Positions 33,991 to 43,748 are shown, numbered from the stretch's first letter. The stretch is 64,000 nucleotides of DNA from Paraburkholderia gardini (GCF_907164575.1 NZ_CAJQYY010000009.1:62001-126000); one strand, 5' to 3'. Made by a program: numbers and translations. The notes: generated by a model not told the origin, from the sequence alone.

Positions 33991-35742
33991 GTGTCGTTCA
34001 CGCTGCATGGAATTCCCGTGTCACGCGGTATCGCCATCGGGCGGGCCTATCTGATCGCCCCGGCTGCACTCGACGTCGACCACTATCTGATCGAGCACGC
34101 CCAGATCGAGGGCGAGATCGAGCGCTTTCGCACGGCCCAGCAACTCGTCCATACCGAGCTCGACGCATTGCGTGCCGACCTTGCCGCCGACGCACCTAGC
34201 GAAATGGGTGCATTCATCAACGTCCACTCGATGATCCTGAACGACGCAATGCTCGTGCAGGAAACCATCGACCTCGTCCGCACGCGCCGCTACAACATCG
34301 AATGGGCGCTCACTGAGCAGCTCGAACGCCTTTCACGCCATTTCGACGACATCGAAGACGAATATCTGCGCGAGCGCAAAGCCGACATCGAGCAGGTGGT
34401 GGAGCGCGTGCTGAAGGCGCTCGCGGGCGCGTCGACCTCGACGCTCGGCGACGCCGTGCACGGAGCGTGCAATGAAATGATCGTCGTCGCGCATGACATC
34501 GCGCCCGCCGACATGCTGCAGTTCAAGACGCAGACGTTCCAGGGTTTCGTCACCGATCTGGGCGGCCGTACGTCGCACACGGCGATCGTCGCGCGCAGTC
34601 TCGGCATTCCGGCGACCGTCGGCGTGCAGCAGGCGAGTGCGCTGATCCGGCAGGACGACCTGATCATTGTCGATGGCGACCATGGCATCGTGATCGTCGA
34701 TCCGGCGCCGATCGTGCTGGAAGAATATTCGTACCGTCAGAGCGAAAAGGCGCTGGAACAACGCAAGCTGCAACGTCTGAAGTTTTCGCCGACGCAAACG
34801 CTGTGCGGCACGAAAATCGAACTTTGCGCGAACATCGAATTGCCTGACGACGCGCACGCCGCGCTCGAGGCGGGCGCGACAGGCGTCGGTCTGTTCCGCA
34901 CCGAATTCCTGTTCATGAACCACAAGCAGCACCTGCCGCAGGAAGAAGAGCAGTTCGACGCTTATCGTCGCGCGGTGGAAGGCATGAACGGCCTGCCGGT
35001 GACGATCCGCACGATCGACGTAGGCGCCGACAAGCCGCTCGATTCGATGGGCGGTGGCGACGGGTACGAAACGGCCGCGAACCCGGCGCTGGGGCTGCGT
35101 GCGATCCGCTGGAGCCTTTCCGAGCCGCAGATGTTCCTCACGCAGCTGCGCGCGATCCTGCGCGCGTCGGCGTTCGGTCAGGTGAAGATCCTGATTCCGA
35201 TGCTCGCGCACGCGCAGGAAATCGACCAGACGCTCGATCTGATCCGCGAAGCCAAACGTCAGCTTGACGACGCGGGCCTTGTCTACGATCCGAACGTCCG
35301 TGTCGGCGCGATGATCGAGATTCCGGCTGCGGCAATTGCGTTGCCGCTGTTCCTGAAGCGACTCGACTTCCTGTCGATCGGCACGAACGATCTGATCCAG
35401 TACACGCTTGCCATCGATCGGGCGGACAACGCGGTGGCGCACCTGTACGACCCGCTGCATCCGGCCGTGCTGCATCTGATCGCGCTCACGCTGCGCGAGG
35501 CGAAACGCGCGGGTGTGCCGGTGTCGGTCTGCGGTGAAATGGCGGGCGATCCGACGCTGACGCGTCTTTTGCTCGGCATGGGGCTCACCGAGTTCTCGAT
35601 GCATCCGAGCCAGCTGCTGGTCGTCAAACAGGAAGTGTTGCGCTCGAACCTCAAGACGCTCGAAAAGCCCGTTGCGGATGTGCTCGCTTCGTTCGAGCCG
35701 GAGGAAGTTCAGGCAGCACTCAGGCGTGTCGCCGCGGCCTGA
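33991..35742 (+). CDS. ptsI: Phosphoenolpyruvate--protein phosphotransferase (Enzyme I)
   Basis: 583 residues when started at GTG 33991, five bases after AGGAGGT; an in-frame GTG at 33985 would overlap the ribosome site. GGRTSHTAIVARS contains the phosphohistidine, and the C-terminal PEP-binding domain includes TEFLFMN, FLSIGTNDLIQYTL and VCGEMAGDP. It draws phosphate from PEP and gives it to HPr. Ends next to a shared terminator with the convergent ThiF-type gene. Confidence 0.95.
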   Translation: MSFTLHGIPVSRGIAIGRAYLIAPAALDVDHYLIEHAQIEGEIERFRTAQQLVHTELDALRADLAADAPSEMGAFINVHSMILNDAMLVQETIDLVRTRRYNIEWALTEQLERLSRHFDDIEDEYLRERKADIEQVVERVLKALAGASTSTLGDAVHGACNEMIVVAHDIAPADMLQFKTQTFQGFVTDLGGRTSHTAIVARSLGIPATVGVQQASALIRQDDLIIVDGDHGIVIVDPAPIVLEEYSYRQSEKALEQRKLQRLKFSPTQTLCGTKIELCANIELPDDAHAALEAGATGVGLFRTEFLFMNHKQHLPQEEEQFDAYRRAVEGMNGLPVTIRTIDVGADKPLDSMGGGDGYETAANPALGLRAIRWSLSEPQMFLTQLRAILRASAFGQVKILIPMLAHAQEIDQTLDLIREAKRQLDDAGLVYDPNVRVGAMIEIPAAAIALPLFLKRLDFLSIGTNDLIQYTLAIDRADNAVAHLYDPLHPAVLHLIALTLREAKRAGVPVSVCGEMAGDPTLTRLLLGMGLTEFSMHPSQLLVVKQEVLRSNLKTLEKPVADVLASFEPEEVQAALRRVAAA

Positions 35743-35753
35743 GCGGTTAATAA

Positions 35754-35771
35754 GCGGCCCAGGCGGGCCGC
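35754..35771. terminator. Shared hairpin between ptsI and the ThiF-type gene
   Basis: GCGGCCC (35754-35760) and GGGCCGC (35765-35771) around AGGC. Two genes converge on it; T-runs are weak on both sides. Confidence 0.6.
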
Positions 35772-35777
35772 GCGATG

Positions 35778-36536
35778 TTATTCGCGATGCGTGTCGCCGC
35801 AGACGGGGCAATCCGGCTGACGCGCGATGCGCATCGTGTTCCACTCCATGCGCATTGAGTCGAGCATCATCAGACGCCCGACGAGCGGCGTGCCGATGCC
35901 GGCGATCACGCGCAACGCCTCGGCGGCCTGCATCGCGCCGATGATGCCGACCGTCGGCGAAAAAACCCCCATCGTCGAACATGCGACTTCCTCGAACGGC
36001 TGGTCTTCGGGGAACACGCACGCGTAGCAGGGCGACGCTTCGTCGCGAAAATCGAACGTGCTGATCTGACCGTCGAAGCGCAGCGCCGCGCCGGACACGA
36101 GCGGCACGCGATGCCGCACGCATGCCCGGTTGATCGCATGGCGCGTCGCGAAGTTGTCGGTGCAGTCGAGCACGACCGTCGCGAGCGACACGTGCCCGTC
36201 GAGCCAGGCGTCGTCGGCGCGTGCGGCGACCGCGTTCACCTTCACGTCGGGGTTCAGTTGCGCGATGGCGTCGCGGCCCGATTCGACTTTCGGGCGACCC
36301 ACCGAAGCCGTGACGTGCAGGATCTGCCGCTGCAGGTTCGTGAGATCGACCGTATCGGCATCGACGAGCGTTAGCGTGCCGACACCTGCCGCCGCCAGAT
36401 ACATCGCCGCGGGCGACCCAAGGCCGCCCGCGCCAATGACGACCGCGTGCGCGTCGAGAAAGCGCTGCTGCGCCTCGATACCGAGTTCATCGACAAGAAT
36501 GTGGCGGGAATAGCGGAGGAGCTGGTCGTCGTTCAT
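35778..36536 (-). CDS. HesA/MoeB/ThiF family adenylyltransferase
   Basis: 252 residues. E1-like enzyme that adenylates the C-terminus of a ubiquitin-like sulfur carrier (MoaD or ThiS). VIGAGGLGSPAAMYLAAAGVG is the nucleotide motif, NLQRQILH the arginine and asparagine region, CTDNFATR the second phosphate loop, CSTMGVFSP the region of the proposed catalytic cysteine, and CYACVFP with CPVCG form the C4 zinc site. No thi or moa gene is adjacent, so whether it serves thiamin or molybdopterin synthesis is open. Confidence 0.9.
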   Translation of the reverse strand: MNDDQLLRYSRHILVDELGIEAQQRFLDAHAVVIGAGGLGSPAAMYLAAAGVGTLTLVDADTVDLTNLQRQILHVTASVGRPKVESGRDAIAQLNPDVKVNAVAARADDAWLDGHVSLATVVLDCTDNFATRHAINRACVRHRVPLVSGAALRFDGQISTFDFRDEASPCYACVFPEDQPFEEVACSTMGVFSPTVGIIGAMQAAEALRVIAGIGTPLVGRLMMLDSMRMEWNTMRIARQPDCPVCGDTHRE

Positions 36537-36594
36537 GGCGGGGCGCGTCGTAGTTGTGGTTATTTTAATCGCGCGGGCGCACTGACGAGAGAGA

Positions 36595-36624
36595 CGGCCT
36601 TCGCAGCCGAAGCTGCGAAGGCCG
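36595..36624 (-). terminator. Terminator hairpin for the CtpA-type protease gene
   Basis: CGGCCTTCGCAG (36595-36606) and CTGCGAAGGCCG (36613-36624) are perfect 12-bp arms around CCGAAG, 15 bases beyond the stop of the minus-strand gene. The following minus-strand tract is TCTCTCTC, a weak T-run. Confidence 0.65.
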
Positions 36625-36639
36625 ATGAGACATGAAACG

Positions 36640-38217
36640 TTAGTTGCTTTGCGAAGCGGGCGCCGGTGCGGAAGCCGGTGCCGGGCTCGACGCCCCCGGC
36701 GTAACGGCTTGAGCCGGCTTCACGGCGACGGGCGCCGAAGCCGATGCAGGCGGCTTGTTCTGCGCGAGACGGCGCTCGGTCACCGACTTCGATTCCTGAA
36801 CCGGCTTGCCTTCCAGCTTGTTCAGGCCTTGTTGCAACATGAAGTCGTCGGCGGAACCGAACTCGACCGGCTTGCGATCGCGATCCTTCTGACGCTGTTC
36901 CGGCGTCTTCTTGTCGTTCTGTTCCTCGAGCTGACGCAACTGGTCCATGCGCTCGTTTTCGCGCTGTTCCTGTTCCTTCTTCTCGTTCGGATCCTGCGTG
37001 TTCGCGAGGTGGTTCGAGTAATCCACTTCACGCGTCACGAGTGCGTCGTCCGGATCGCCTTCGGCGTATTGATCGACCGCGATGTCCGGGCGGATGCCCT
37101 TGTTCTGGATCGAACGGCCGCTCGGCGTGTAGTAGTACGCCGTGGTGAGGCGCAGCGCGGTATCGGCGGTCATCGGACGCACCGTTTGCACCGAACCCTT
37201 GCCGAACGTCGTCTTGCCGACGATCAGCGCGCGATGCTGATCCTGCAGCGCACCCGCGACGATTTCCGACGCCGACGCCGAATACGCGTTCGTCAGCACG
37301 ATCATCGGTACCGTCTTGAAGATTGGCGGCAGGTTCTTCAGCGGATCGCCGTCGAACGAAGGCAGACGGTAGTTATCGTAGGTATCCCGGTAGACCTGCT
37401 TCGAATCCGGAATCTGGCCGTTGGTCGACACCACGACCGAATCCGGCGGCAGGAACGCGCCGGCAACGCCGACCGCGCTCTGCAGCAGACCGCCGCCGTT
37501 GTTGCGCAGATCGAGGACGAAGCCCTTCAGGTTCGGCTGCTGGCGCGCGATGTCCTGCAGTTTCGCGGCGAGATCAGGCGTGGTGCGTTCCTGGAAGCTC
37601 GTAATGCGAATGTATGCATAACCCGGCGCGAGAATCTTCATCTTCACGCTCTGCACGCGGATCACGGCGCGCGTGACGGTGAGCGGGAACGTGCGGTCGT
37701 CGGTCTTGCGGAAGATCGTGAGGGTGACCTTCGTGCCCGGCTCGCCGCGCATCTGCTTGACGGCTTTATCGAGCGTCATGCCGCGCACCGGCTTGTCGTT
37801 GATGCGTGTGATCAGGTCGCCTGGACGGATGCCGGCGCGGAACGCAGGCGTGTCCTCGATCGGCGAGATCACCTTGATCAAACCATCTTCCGAGGAAATC
37901 TCGATGCCAAGACCGGCGAAGCGGCCCTTGGTCTGTTCCTGCAGTTCCTCGTAATCGGTCTTGTCGAGATACGACGAGTGCGGGTCGAGGCTCGACACCA
38001 TGCCCTTGATGGCAGCGGTGAGCAGCTTTTTGTCGTCGACCGGCTCGACATACTCATGCTTGATCTGCCCGAAGACTTCGGCGAAGAGCCGGAGCTGGTC
38101 AAGTGGCAGTGGCGTGGTCGCGGTTTGCTGGGCCGAAGCGGAAAGCTGCAGGGTGGCAAAAACGCCAGTAGCAAGGCCCGCGACGATCAGGCCGATATTT
38201 TTCAGGTTCTTTCGCAT
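36640..38217 (-). CDS. C-terminal processing peptidase, S41 family (CtpA)
   Basis: 525 residues. A signal peptide or anchor (to about residue 30) precedes the protease core: PDZ domain (SPIEDTPAFRAGIRPGDLI), then YSASASEIVAG with the serine and GKTTFGKGSVQT with the lysine of the Ser/Lys dyad. The last 130 residues are unusual: a charged Glu/Gln/Arg/Lys segment (EKKEQEQRENERMDQ) and an Ala/Pro-rich tail (ASAPVAVKPAQAVT). CtpA proteases cut peptidoglycan hydrolases or their regulators in the periplasm. No partner lipoprotein gene is adjacent. A TATACT box lies upstream at about 38273-38278 (minus strand). Confidence 0.9.
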   Translation of the reverse strand: MRKNLKNIGLIVAGLATGVFATLQLSASAQQTATTPLPLDQLRLFAEVFGQIKHEYVEPVDDKKLLTAAIKGMVSSLDPHSSYLDKTDYEELQEQTKGRFAGLGIEISSEDGLIKVISPIEDTPAFRAGIRPGDLITRINDKPVRGMTLDKAVKQMRGEPGTKVTLTIFRKTDDRTFPLTVTRAVIRVQSVKMKILAPGYAYIRITSFQERTTPDLAAKLQDIARQQPNLKGFVLDLRNNGGGLLQSAVGVAGAFLPPDSVVVSTNGQIPDSKQVYRDTYDNYRLPSFDGDPLKNLPPIFKTVPMIVLTNAYSASASEIVAGALQDQHRALIVGKTTFGKGSVQTVRPMTADTALRLTTAYYYTPSGRSIQNKGIRPDIAVDQYAEGDPDDALVTREVDYSNHLANTQDPNEKKEQEQRENERMDQLRQLEEQNDKKTPEQRQKDRDRKPVEFGSADDFMLQQGLNKLEGKPVQESKSVTERRLAQNKPPASASAPVAVKPAQAVTPGASSPAPASAPAPASQSN

Positions 38218-38458
38218 AGAGTCTGGTGCGGTCGGATGCGCGTGGCAGCGTCAAAGAGATGGGACGGACAAGTATAACTGCACACCCGTGCAGCAAGTGC
38301 GCAAGTGTATGGGGCAGATAATCGGCTTTCGGGAATTCGACAGCGGCAGATGCAGCAGGTTCGTCACAACGATGCCCGGATCGCGAAGTAATGTGCGGTA
38401 ACAGTCAACCGGCCAGGCGGCCTGCCCGGATGCCAGCTGGCCCACCTCGATTGCTGAA

Positions 38459-38496
38459 CGGCGCGTGCCCGGTAGTTCTTGCCGGGGCACGCGCCG
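38459..38496 (-). terminator. Long hairpin downstream of gpmA
   Basis: GGCGCGTGCCC...GG and CC...GGGCACGCGCC form a near-perfect stem about 33 bases beyond the gpmA stop (minus strand). No good T-run follows. The 311-base gap between ctpA and gpmA otherwise holds only the ctpA upstream region. Confidence 0.6.
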
Positions 38497-38528
38497 TCTG
38501 TCTCCCGGCATTGCCGGCCAGGTGGTGT

Positions 38529-39275
38529 TCAGCCCGCCTTGCCCTGCTTCGCAACAGCGGCCTGTGCTGCCGCGATCGCGTCGGCATCGCCGAGGTAGTA
38601 GTGCCTGACCGGCTTCAGGTTCTCGTCGAGTTCATACACGAGCGGCACGCCGTTCGGAATGTTCAGCCCGACGATGTCGGCATCCGAGATGCCGTCGAGA
38701 TACTTCACGAGCGCGCGGATCGAATTGCCGTGCGCGGCGATCAGCACCTTGCGGCCCGACTTGATGGCGGGTGCAATCGACTCGTTCCACACCGGCAGCA
38801 CGCGCGCGACGGTGTCTTTCAGGCACTCGGTGAGCGGCAACTGATCACGCGGAACCTTTGCGTAGCGCGGGTCGTTGTAGGCCGTGCGGTCGTCGGACGG
38901 ATCGAGCGCGGGCGGCGGCGTGTCATAGCTGCGGCGCCAGACCAGCACCTGTTCGTCGCCGTATTTCGCCGCCGTTTCGGCCTTGTTGAGGCCCGACAGC
39001 GCACCGTAGTGACGCTCGTTCAGCCGCCACGAATGGACGACCGGCAGGTACATCAGGTCCATCTGGTCCTGTACGTGCCACAGCGTGCGCACGGCGCGCT
39101 TGAGCACCGACGTGTACGCGATGTCGAACGTGTAGCCTGATTCCTTCAGCAGCACGCCCGCCTGCTGCGCTTCGCGGTTACCCTGTTCGGTCAGGTCGAC
39201 GTCGACCCAGCCGGTGAATCGGTTTTCCTTGTTCCACGTCGATTCGCCGTGGCGGATGAGAACGAGTTTGTACAT
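38529..39275 (-). CDS. gpmA: 2,3-bisphosphoglycerate-dependent phosphoglycerate mutase
   Basis: 248 residues. Interconverts 3- and 2-phosphoglycerate in glycolysis and gluconeogenesis. [20 protein letters not shown] is the phosphohistidine signature; [12 protein letters not shown] and [15 protein letters not shown] supply the second histidine and phosphate ligands. Full length for the family (250). It is divergent from the rhodanese-grxC-secB-gpsA genes. Confidence 0.95.
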   Translation of the reverse strand: MYKLVLIRHGESTWNKENRFTGWVDVDLTEQGNREAQQAGVLLKESGYTFDIAYTSVLKRAVRTLWHVQDQMDLMYLPVVHSWRLNERHYGALSGLNKAETAAKYGDEQVLVWRRSYDTPPPALDPSDDRTAYNDPRYAKVPRDQLPLTECLKDTVARVLPVWNESIAPAIKSGRKVLIAAHGNSIRALVKYLDGISDADIVGLNIPNGVPLVYELDENLKPVRHYYLGDADAIAAAQAAVAKQGKAG

Positions 39276-39369
39276 GGTGCCGGTCGGTAGTAAGGAAGCG
39301 GTAAAGCACGCTGGCGGGTCATTCGCAGGGGGCCGGACGGGTCGCCGCCATCGCGTCAGGCGGTTATTT

Positions 39370-39375
39370 TATAAT
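39370..39375 (+). promoter_or_regulatory. -10 element (TATAAT) of the rhodanese-grxC-secB cluster
   Basis: TATAAT at 39370-39375 overlaps an ATG at 39374, which rules that ATG out as a start if this box is used, and favours GTG 39422. No strong -35 is seen. Confidence 0.5.
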
Positions 39376-39421
39376 GGGAAGATTGCCCTTTCCGATTTCT
39401 CTCTTTTTCGGCGGATTTTCC

Positions 39422-39847
39422 GTGAAGTTTTTCACCGATTACACAAACCTTGTACTCATCGCGATTGCCCTCATCTCCGGGGCGTTGCTCCTGTGGCCGG
39501 CGATCATCCGGCGCGGCCGCGGCGGCCTTTCCGCTGCCGAAGCCACGCAACTGATCAACCGGCGCAATGCCGTGGTCATCGACCTTCGTTCCACCGAGGA
39601 TTTCAATAAAGGTCATCTTCCGTCGGCGCGTCACATCGAGTTCGCAGGCTTGCAGGCGAAAATCGGCCCGCTCGTGAAGAACAAGAGCAACCCGGTGCTG
39701 CTGGTGTGCCAGACCGGCCAGCAGTCGAACAAGGCGGTGCGCGTCGTTCAGGATGCGGGTTACGCCGAAGTCCATGTGTTGCAGGGCGGGCTCAACGCCT
39801 GGCAGCAGGCCGGCATGCCGGTCGTGAAACAAGGAGTTGCGAAGTGA
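39422..39847 (+). CDS. Membrane-anchored rhodanese-domain protein
   Basis: 141 residues from GTG 39422 (VKFFTDYTN...). One N-terminal membrane helix (VLIAIALISGALLLWPAII) carries a rhodanese domain with VVIDLRSTEDFNKGHL, the active-site cysteine loop VCQTGQQSNKA and LQGGLNAWQQAG. It likely moves sulfur or binds sulfane at the membrane. A glutaredoxin gene overlaps its stop (GTGA), so sulfur or redox relay between the two is plausible. Confidence 0.86.
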   Translation: MKFFTDYTNLVLIAIALISGALLLWPAIIRRGRGGLSAAEATQLINRRNAVVIDLRSTEDFNKGHLPSARHIEFAGLQAKIGPLVKNKSNPVLLVCQTGQQSNKAVRVVQDAGYAEVHVLQGGLNAWQQAGMPVVKQGVAK

Positions 39848-40107
39848 ACAAAGTGATCATGTACAGCACGCAGGTGTGTCCGTATTGCCAGATGGCCGAA
39901 CGTCTTTTAAAGTCGCGCGGCGTCGAGCACGTTGAAAAAGTGCTCATCGACAAAGACCCGGCCCGCCGTCAGGAAATGATGACGCGCACCGGGCGGCGGA
40001 CAGTGCCGCAGGTGTACATCGGCGAGACGCATGTTGGCGGTTACGACGATCTTTCCGCGCTCGATCGCGCGGGCGGTCTGGCGCCGCTGCTCGAAGCGGT
40101 CGCGTAA
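39844..40107 (+). CDS. grxC: Glutaredoxin 3
   Basis: 87 residues from GTG 39844, which overlaps the preceding stop; AAGGAG lies nine bases upstream. MYSTQVCPYCQMAERLL contains the CPYC dithiol, TVPQVYI the cis-proline and GGYDDLSALD the glutathione-binding segment. It reduces disulfides and mixed disulfides using glutathione, made by gshA and gshB elsewhere in the window. Confidence 0.95.
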   Translation: MNKVIMYSTQVCPYCQMAERLLKSRGVEHVEKVLIDKDPARRQEMMTRTGRRTVPQVYIGETHVGGYDDLSALDRAGGLAPLLEAVA

Positions 40108-40227
40108 CGTAGCAGCTCGCATCGCCTTGACCGGCGAGTCACGGCACTTTGACGCGGCTTACCCAAAAATCCGGCGGACCATCGGCGATGGCCCGCCGTC
40201 ATGAATTTATCCAGGAACCATTCAATC

Positions 40228-40704
40228 ATGTCTGACGAGAACAACCAGCCGTTCTTCAACATCCAGCGCATTTACCTGAAGGACATGTCGCTCGAGCAGC
40301 CGAACTCGCCGGCCATTTTCCTGGAACAGGACATGCCGTCGGTCGAAGTCGAAGTCGACGTGAAGGCTGAGCGCCTCGCCGACACGGTCTTTGAAATCCT
40401 CGTGACCGGCACGGTCACCGCCAAGGTCAAGGACAAGGTCGCGTTCCTGATCGAAGCCAAGCAGGCAGGTATTTTCGACATCCGCAACATCCCGGCGGAA
40501 CAGATCGATCCGCTCGTCGGCATCGCATGCCCGACGATCCTGTTCCCGTACCTGCGCTCGAACATCGCCGACGCGATCACGCGCGCGGGCTTCCCGCCGA
40601 TCCACCTCGCCGAAATCAACTTCCAGGCGCTCTACGAGCAACGCCTCGCGCAGCTCGGCGGCCAGGACGGCGTGCCCAACGGCAACGCGACCCAGACCCA
40701 TTAA
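40228..40704 (+). CDS. secB: Protein-export chaperone SecB
   Basis: 158 residues from ATG 40228 ([19 protein letters not shown]). It keeps precursors unfolded and hands them to SecA. The C-terminal [24 protein letters not shown] is the conserved SecB end with the client groove. Part of a group grxC-secB-gpsA often found together in proteobacteria. Confidence 0.96.
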   Translation: MSDENNQPFFNIQRIYLKDMSLEQPNSPAIFLEQDMPSVEVEVDVKAERLADTVFEILVTGTVTAKVKDKVAFLIEAKQAGIFDIRNIPAEQIDPLVGIACPTILFPYLRSNIADAITRAGFPPIHLAEINFQALYEQRLAQLGGQDGVPNGNATQTH

Positions 40705-40716
40705 GGGACGCGTCCA

Positions 40717-41724
40717 GTGCCGGGCATGAAGGTCGCCGTTCTCGGCGCGGGCGCATGGGGCACCGCGCTCGCGGGCCATCTGGCCGCGCGGCACGATACG
40801 GTGCTCTGGGCGCGTGACAGCGCGCTCATTGCCGACCTTTCCTCGACGCAACGAAACGCCCGCTATCTGGCGGGCGTTTCGTTACCGTCCGCGCTTCGCT
40901 ACGAAGCGGATCTTCAGGCAGCGCTCGCGCATTGCGCGGCAGACGATGCGTTGTGCGTTGTCGCGACACCGGTCGCCGGATTGCGCGGGCTGTTTCGCGC
41001 GATGCGCGATGCGGGCAGCGTGCCCGCGCACGTCGTATGGCTGTGCAAGGGTTTCGAGGCGGATACGCAGTTGTTGCCGCATCAGGTGGTCGCGGCGGAA
41101 CTGGCGGGACACACGAGCAACGGTGTGTTGTCCGGGCCGAGCTTCGCGCGTGAAGTCGGGCAGGGGCTGCCGGTTGCGTTGACGGTGGCGAGCGGCGCGG
41201 CCGCGTGCCGCGAGCGCACGGTCGCGGCGTTTCATCACGGCGCGATGCGCATTTATACCGGCGAGGACCTCGTCGGTGTCGAAGTCGGCGGCGCGGTCAA
41301 GAACGTGCTCGCCATCGCAACGGGCATTTCGGATGGCCTCGGCCTCGGTCTCAACGCACGTGCGGCGCTGATCACGCGTGGGCTCGCGGAAATGTCGCGG
41401 CTCGGCGTGACGCTTGGCGGCCGGGCGGAAACGTTCACGGGTCTCACGGGTCTCGGCGACCTGATTCTTACCGCAACAGGCGATCTGTCCCGCAATCGGA
41501 CAGTGGGCGTGCAACTCGCCTCGGGTCGCCCGCTCGACGATATTCTCGGTGGCCTCGGTCATGTGGCCGAAGGCGTGCGATGCGCGCAGGCGGTGCTGGC
41601 CATCGCCCGCGCGCATGCCATCGACATGCCGATCACGCAGGCGGTTTGCGCCGTGCTGTTCGACGGTATCGCGCCACGCGATGCGGTCAGCGCGCTTTTA
41701 CGCCGCGATTCGAAGGCCGAATAG
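40717..41724 (+). CDS. gpsA: Glycerol-3-phosphate dehydrogenase [NAD(P)+]
   Basis: 335 residues. Makes glycerol-3-phosphate for phospholipids from dihydroxyacetone phosphate. [18 protein letters not shown] is the NAD(P) fold; [32 protein letters not shown] and the lysine-containing substrate site are conserved. The start is GTG 40717, with AAGGGA in a suitable place; ATG 40726 is an alternative, shorter by three residues. Confidence 0.94.
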   Translation: MPGMKVAVLGAGAWGTALAGHLAARHDTVLWARDSALIADLSSTQRNARYLAGVSLPSALRYEADLQAALAHCAADDALCVVATPVAGLRGLFRAMRDAGSVPAHVVWLCKGFEADTQLLPHQVVAAELAGHTSNGVLSGPSFAREVGQGLPVALTVASGAAACRERTVAAFHHGAMRIYTGEDLVGVEVGGAVKNVLAIATGISDGLGLGLNARAALITRGLAEMSRLGVTLGGRAETFTGLTGLGDLILTATGDLSRNRTVGVQLASGRPLDDILGGLGHVAEGVRCAQAVLAIARAHAIDMPITQAVCAVLFDGIAPRDAVSALLRRDSKAE

Positions 41725-41854
41725 TTTCGGCGTCCGGCGTCGCGTTTCCGACGCTGGACATTCGCTTCTTTCTCTCCATTCCCAGGCGCGGTTCCGAACC
41801 GCTGCGTTACCGCGTTGTCCACATGAAGACAGGCGTCCGGATACGGAGGTTGCC

Positions 41855-42409
41855 ATGCTCTCGATCGGTCAATGCAGGCTCGAAGCGCGGGTCGTCGATA
41901 TCACGACGCTCGCCGTCGATGCGATCGTCAACGCGGCGAACACGTCATTGCTGGGCGGAGGCGGCGTCGATGGTGCGATCCATCGTGCGGCGGGGCGCGA
42001 ACTTTTACGCGAATGCGAGACGCTCGGCGGCTGCGCCACGGGCAATGCGAAGATCACCGCTGGCTACGGACTTCCAGCGAAACGGGTGATTCACGCAGTG
42101 GGCCCGGTATGGGGCGGTGGCGGCCACGGCGAGGCGGAACTGCTTGCCTCCTGCTATCGATGTTCGATGGAACTCGCTCAAGACACGCATTGCGCGAGCA
42201 TCGCGTTTCCCGCCATCAGTTGTGGTGTTTATCGCTTCCCTGCGCAGCAGGCGGTACGGATTGCCGTGAGCACGGTGATCGAATCCTTGCGGCAAACGCC
42301 CGGCTCGATCCGACACATGACGTTCGCCTGCTTCGACGATGCGATGTTCCGGCTATACGAAACCGAACTGGACAACGATCGTCAGGCGCCGCCTTCGAAA
42401 CCTGCCTGA
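41855..42409 (+). CDS. Macrodomain O-acetyl-ADP-ribose deacetylase-type protein
   Basis: 184 residues from ATG 41855 (ATACGGAGG upstream). A single macro domain: [27 protein letters not shown] has the conserved Asn and Asp of the MacroD class, [16 protein letters not shown] the second loop. Such proteins hydrolyse O-acetyl-ADP-ribose or remove mono-ADP-ribose from proteins. It is convergent with trmL and the last 28 bases of both genes overlap. No sirtuin or ADP-ribosyltransferase gene is nearby. Confidence 0.92.
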   Translation: MLSIGQCRLEARVVDITTLAVDAIVNAANTSLLGGGGVDGAIHRAAGRELLRECETLGGCATGNAKITAGYGLPAKRVIHAVGPVWGGGGHGEAELLASCYRCSMELAQDTHCASIAFPAISCGVYRFPAQQAVRIAVSTVIESLRQTPGSIRHMTFACFDDAMFRLYETELDNDRQAPPSKPA

Positions 42410-42852
42410 CGCCACGCTTCGAACACGACCACAGCGACGGTATTCGACAGGTTCAGGCTGCGGTTGTCAGGACGCATCGGCAAACGCACACGCTGTTCGC
42501 CGGCGAATTGCGACAACACATGATCGGACAGCCCGCGTGTCTCGGCGCCGAACACGAACCAGTCGCCCGGCAGAAACGCATGATCGTGAAAGCGCCCCGA
42601 GCCGCGCGTCGTGAACGCGAACATGCGCGCGGCATCGGGCGATTCGGCGGTGATGAACGCGTCCCAACTGGCGTGCACATGCATCTGCGCGTACTCGTGA
42701 TAGTCGAGGCCGGCGCGGCGCATCTTCGCGTCGTCGAGCGGAAAACCGAGCGGTTCGATCAGATGCAGCCGCGCGCCGGTGTTCGCGCACAGGCGGATCA
42801 CGTTGCCGGTATTCGGCGGAATTTCGGGCTCGACGAGAACGACGTTGAACAT
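42382..42852 (-). CDS. trmL: tRNA (cytidine(34)-2'-O)-methyltransferase
   Basis: 156 residues. A SPOUT-class enzyme that methylates the wobble ribose of certain tRNAs. [33 protein letters not shown] and [15 protein letters not shown] are the SAM-knot motifs. It ends inside the 3' end of the convergent macrodomain gene. The ComF-type gene ends 20 bases upstream on the same strand. Confidence 0.94.
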   Translation of the reverse strand: MFNVVLVEPEIPPNTGNVIRLCANTGARLHLIEPLGFPLDDAKMRRAGLDYHEYAQMHVHASWDAFITAESPDAARMFAFTTRGSGRFHDHAFLPGDWFVFGAETRGLSDHVLSQFAGEQRVRLPMRPDNRSLNLSNTVAVVVFEAWRQAGFEGGA

Positions 42853-42871
42853 GGTTTGAACAGGTTGGAAA

Positions 42872-43663
42872 CTAGTTTTTCGGTGTGCGCAGCGCGGTGA
42901 AGCACGTGACGCGTCGTGCGCCTGCCTGCCTGAGCGTACGCGCGACGGCTTCCAGCGTGGCGCCCGAGGTCATCACGTCGTCGACAATTCCGACATGCAA
43001 TCCTTCCACGGGTTTTGCCACGGCAAACGCGTGCCCGACGTTGCCGCGCCGCGCGTCGAGATCGAGCCGCGACTGCGGCGCGGTATCGATGATGCGCCGG
43101 ATCAGCGTCGCATCGCGCCGTATTTCCAGTGCATCTGCGAGCGGCTTTGCGATTTCCCACGCCTGGTTGTATCCACGCGCGACCAGCCGGCGGCGTGCGA
43201 GCGGGACGGGCGCGATCACCTCGGGGCGCGAGCCGGCGTCGAGCGAATCTTGTGCGAGGTGCGCGAGCCGTTCGCCGAACTCGCGAGCCAGCATGAGCCG
43301 CGCGCGAAACTTCAGCCCAAGCACCAGCGAATCGAGCGGCGCACGATAATCGGCGAGCGCGAAGGTCGCGTCGAATGCGGGCGGCGCGGTAACGCAATCG
43401 CCGCAGCGATACCGGTCGCGCTTCTGGCTGCTCCGCCGCACCGACGCCGCGAGCGGAATCGCGCAGACCGTGCAGCGCAGACGCGCTTCGTTCCAGTACG
43501 CCGCGTCGCAGCCATCGCATAACGTTCGCTGCGACAAATTGCCGCATAGCCCGCAAAGTGTCGGCAACGCGAACGCAGCCACCTGCTGGCAGAGGGAGCG
43601 GACCTGACGCGAGACGATCGCGAAACGGTCTCGCGACGACGGGGAAACGAACGTGACCGGCAT
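42872..43663 (-). CDS. ComF family phosphoribosyltransferase-like protein
   Basis: 263 residues from ATG 43663 (MPVTFVSPSS...). An N-terminal double zinc-finger-like region (CGLCGNLSQRTLCDGC, CTVCAIPL, CGDC) precedes the phosphoribosyltransferase domain with PPRK-binding loop GIVDDVMTSGATLEAV. ComF is linked to DNA uptake in naturally competent bacteria; comM lies at 26-27.5 kb, so transformation functions are represented twice in this window. The BioC-like gene is divergent. Confidence 0.87.
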   Translation of the reverse strand: MPVTFVSPSSRDRFAIVSRQVRSLCQQVAAFALPTLCGLCGNLSQRTLCDGCDAAYWNEARLRCTVCAIPLAASVRRSSQKRDRYRCGDCVTAPPAFDATFALADYRAPLDSLVLGLKFRARLMLAREFGERLAHLAQDSLDAGSRPEVIAPVPLARRRLVARGYNQAWEIAKPLADALEIRRDATLIRRIIDTAPQSRLDLDARRGNVGHAFAVAKPVEGLHVGIVDDVMTSGATLEAVARTLRQAGARRVTCFTALRTPKN

Positions 43664-43748
43664 GGCTGAATGTGCCCGCAAAGGCCTCCTGCACTGAAGC
43701 AAAGGGAGCGAGCGAGTATACTTCGCACTCTTCGTCCGTTCGACCGCC

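Noticed and set aside
36625..38277. A 550-residue plus-strand frame opposite the CtpA protease
   Set aside because: Antisense shadow; the minus-strand gene has a signal peptide, PDZ domain and catalytic Ser/Lys motifs.
39374..39421. ATG 39374 as the start of the rhodanese protein
   Set aside because: It overlaps a perfect TATAAT box and would add a Phe/Gly/Pro-rich extension before the membrane helix. GTG 39422 is preferred.
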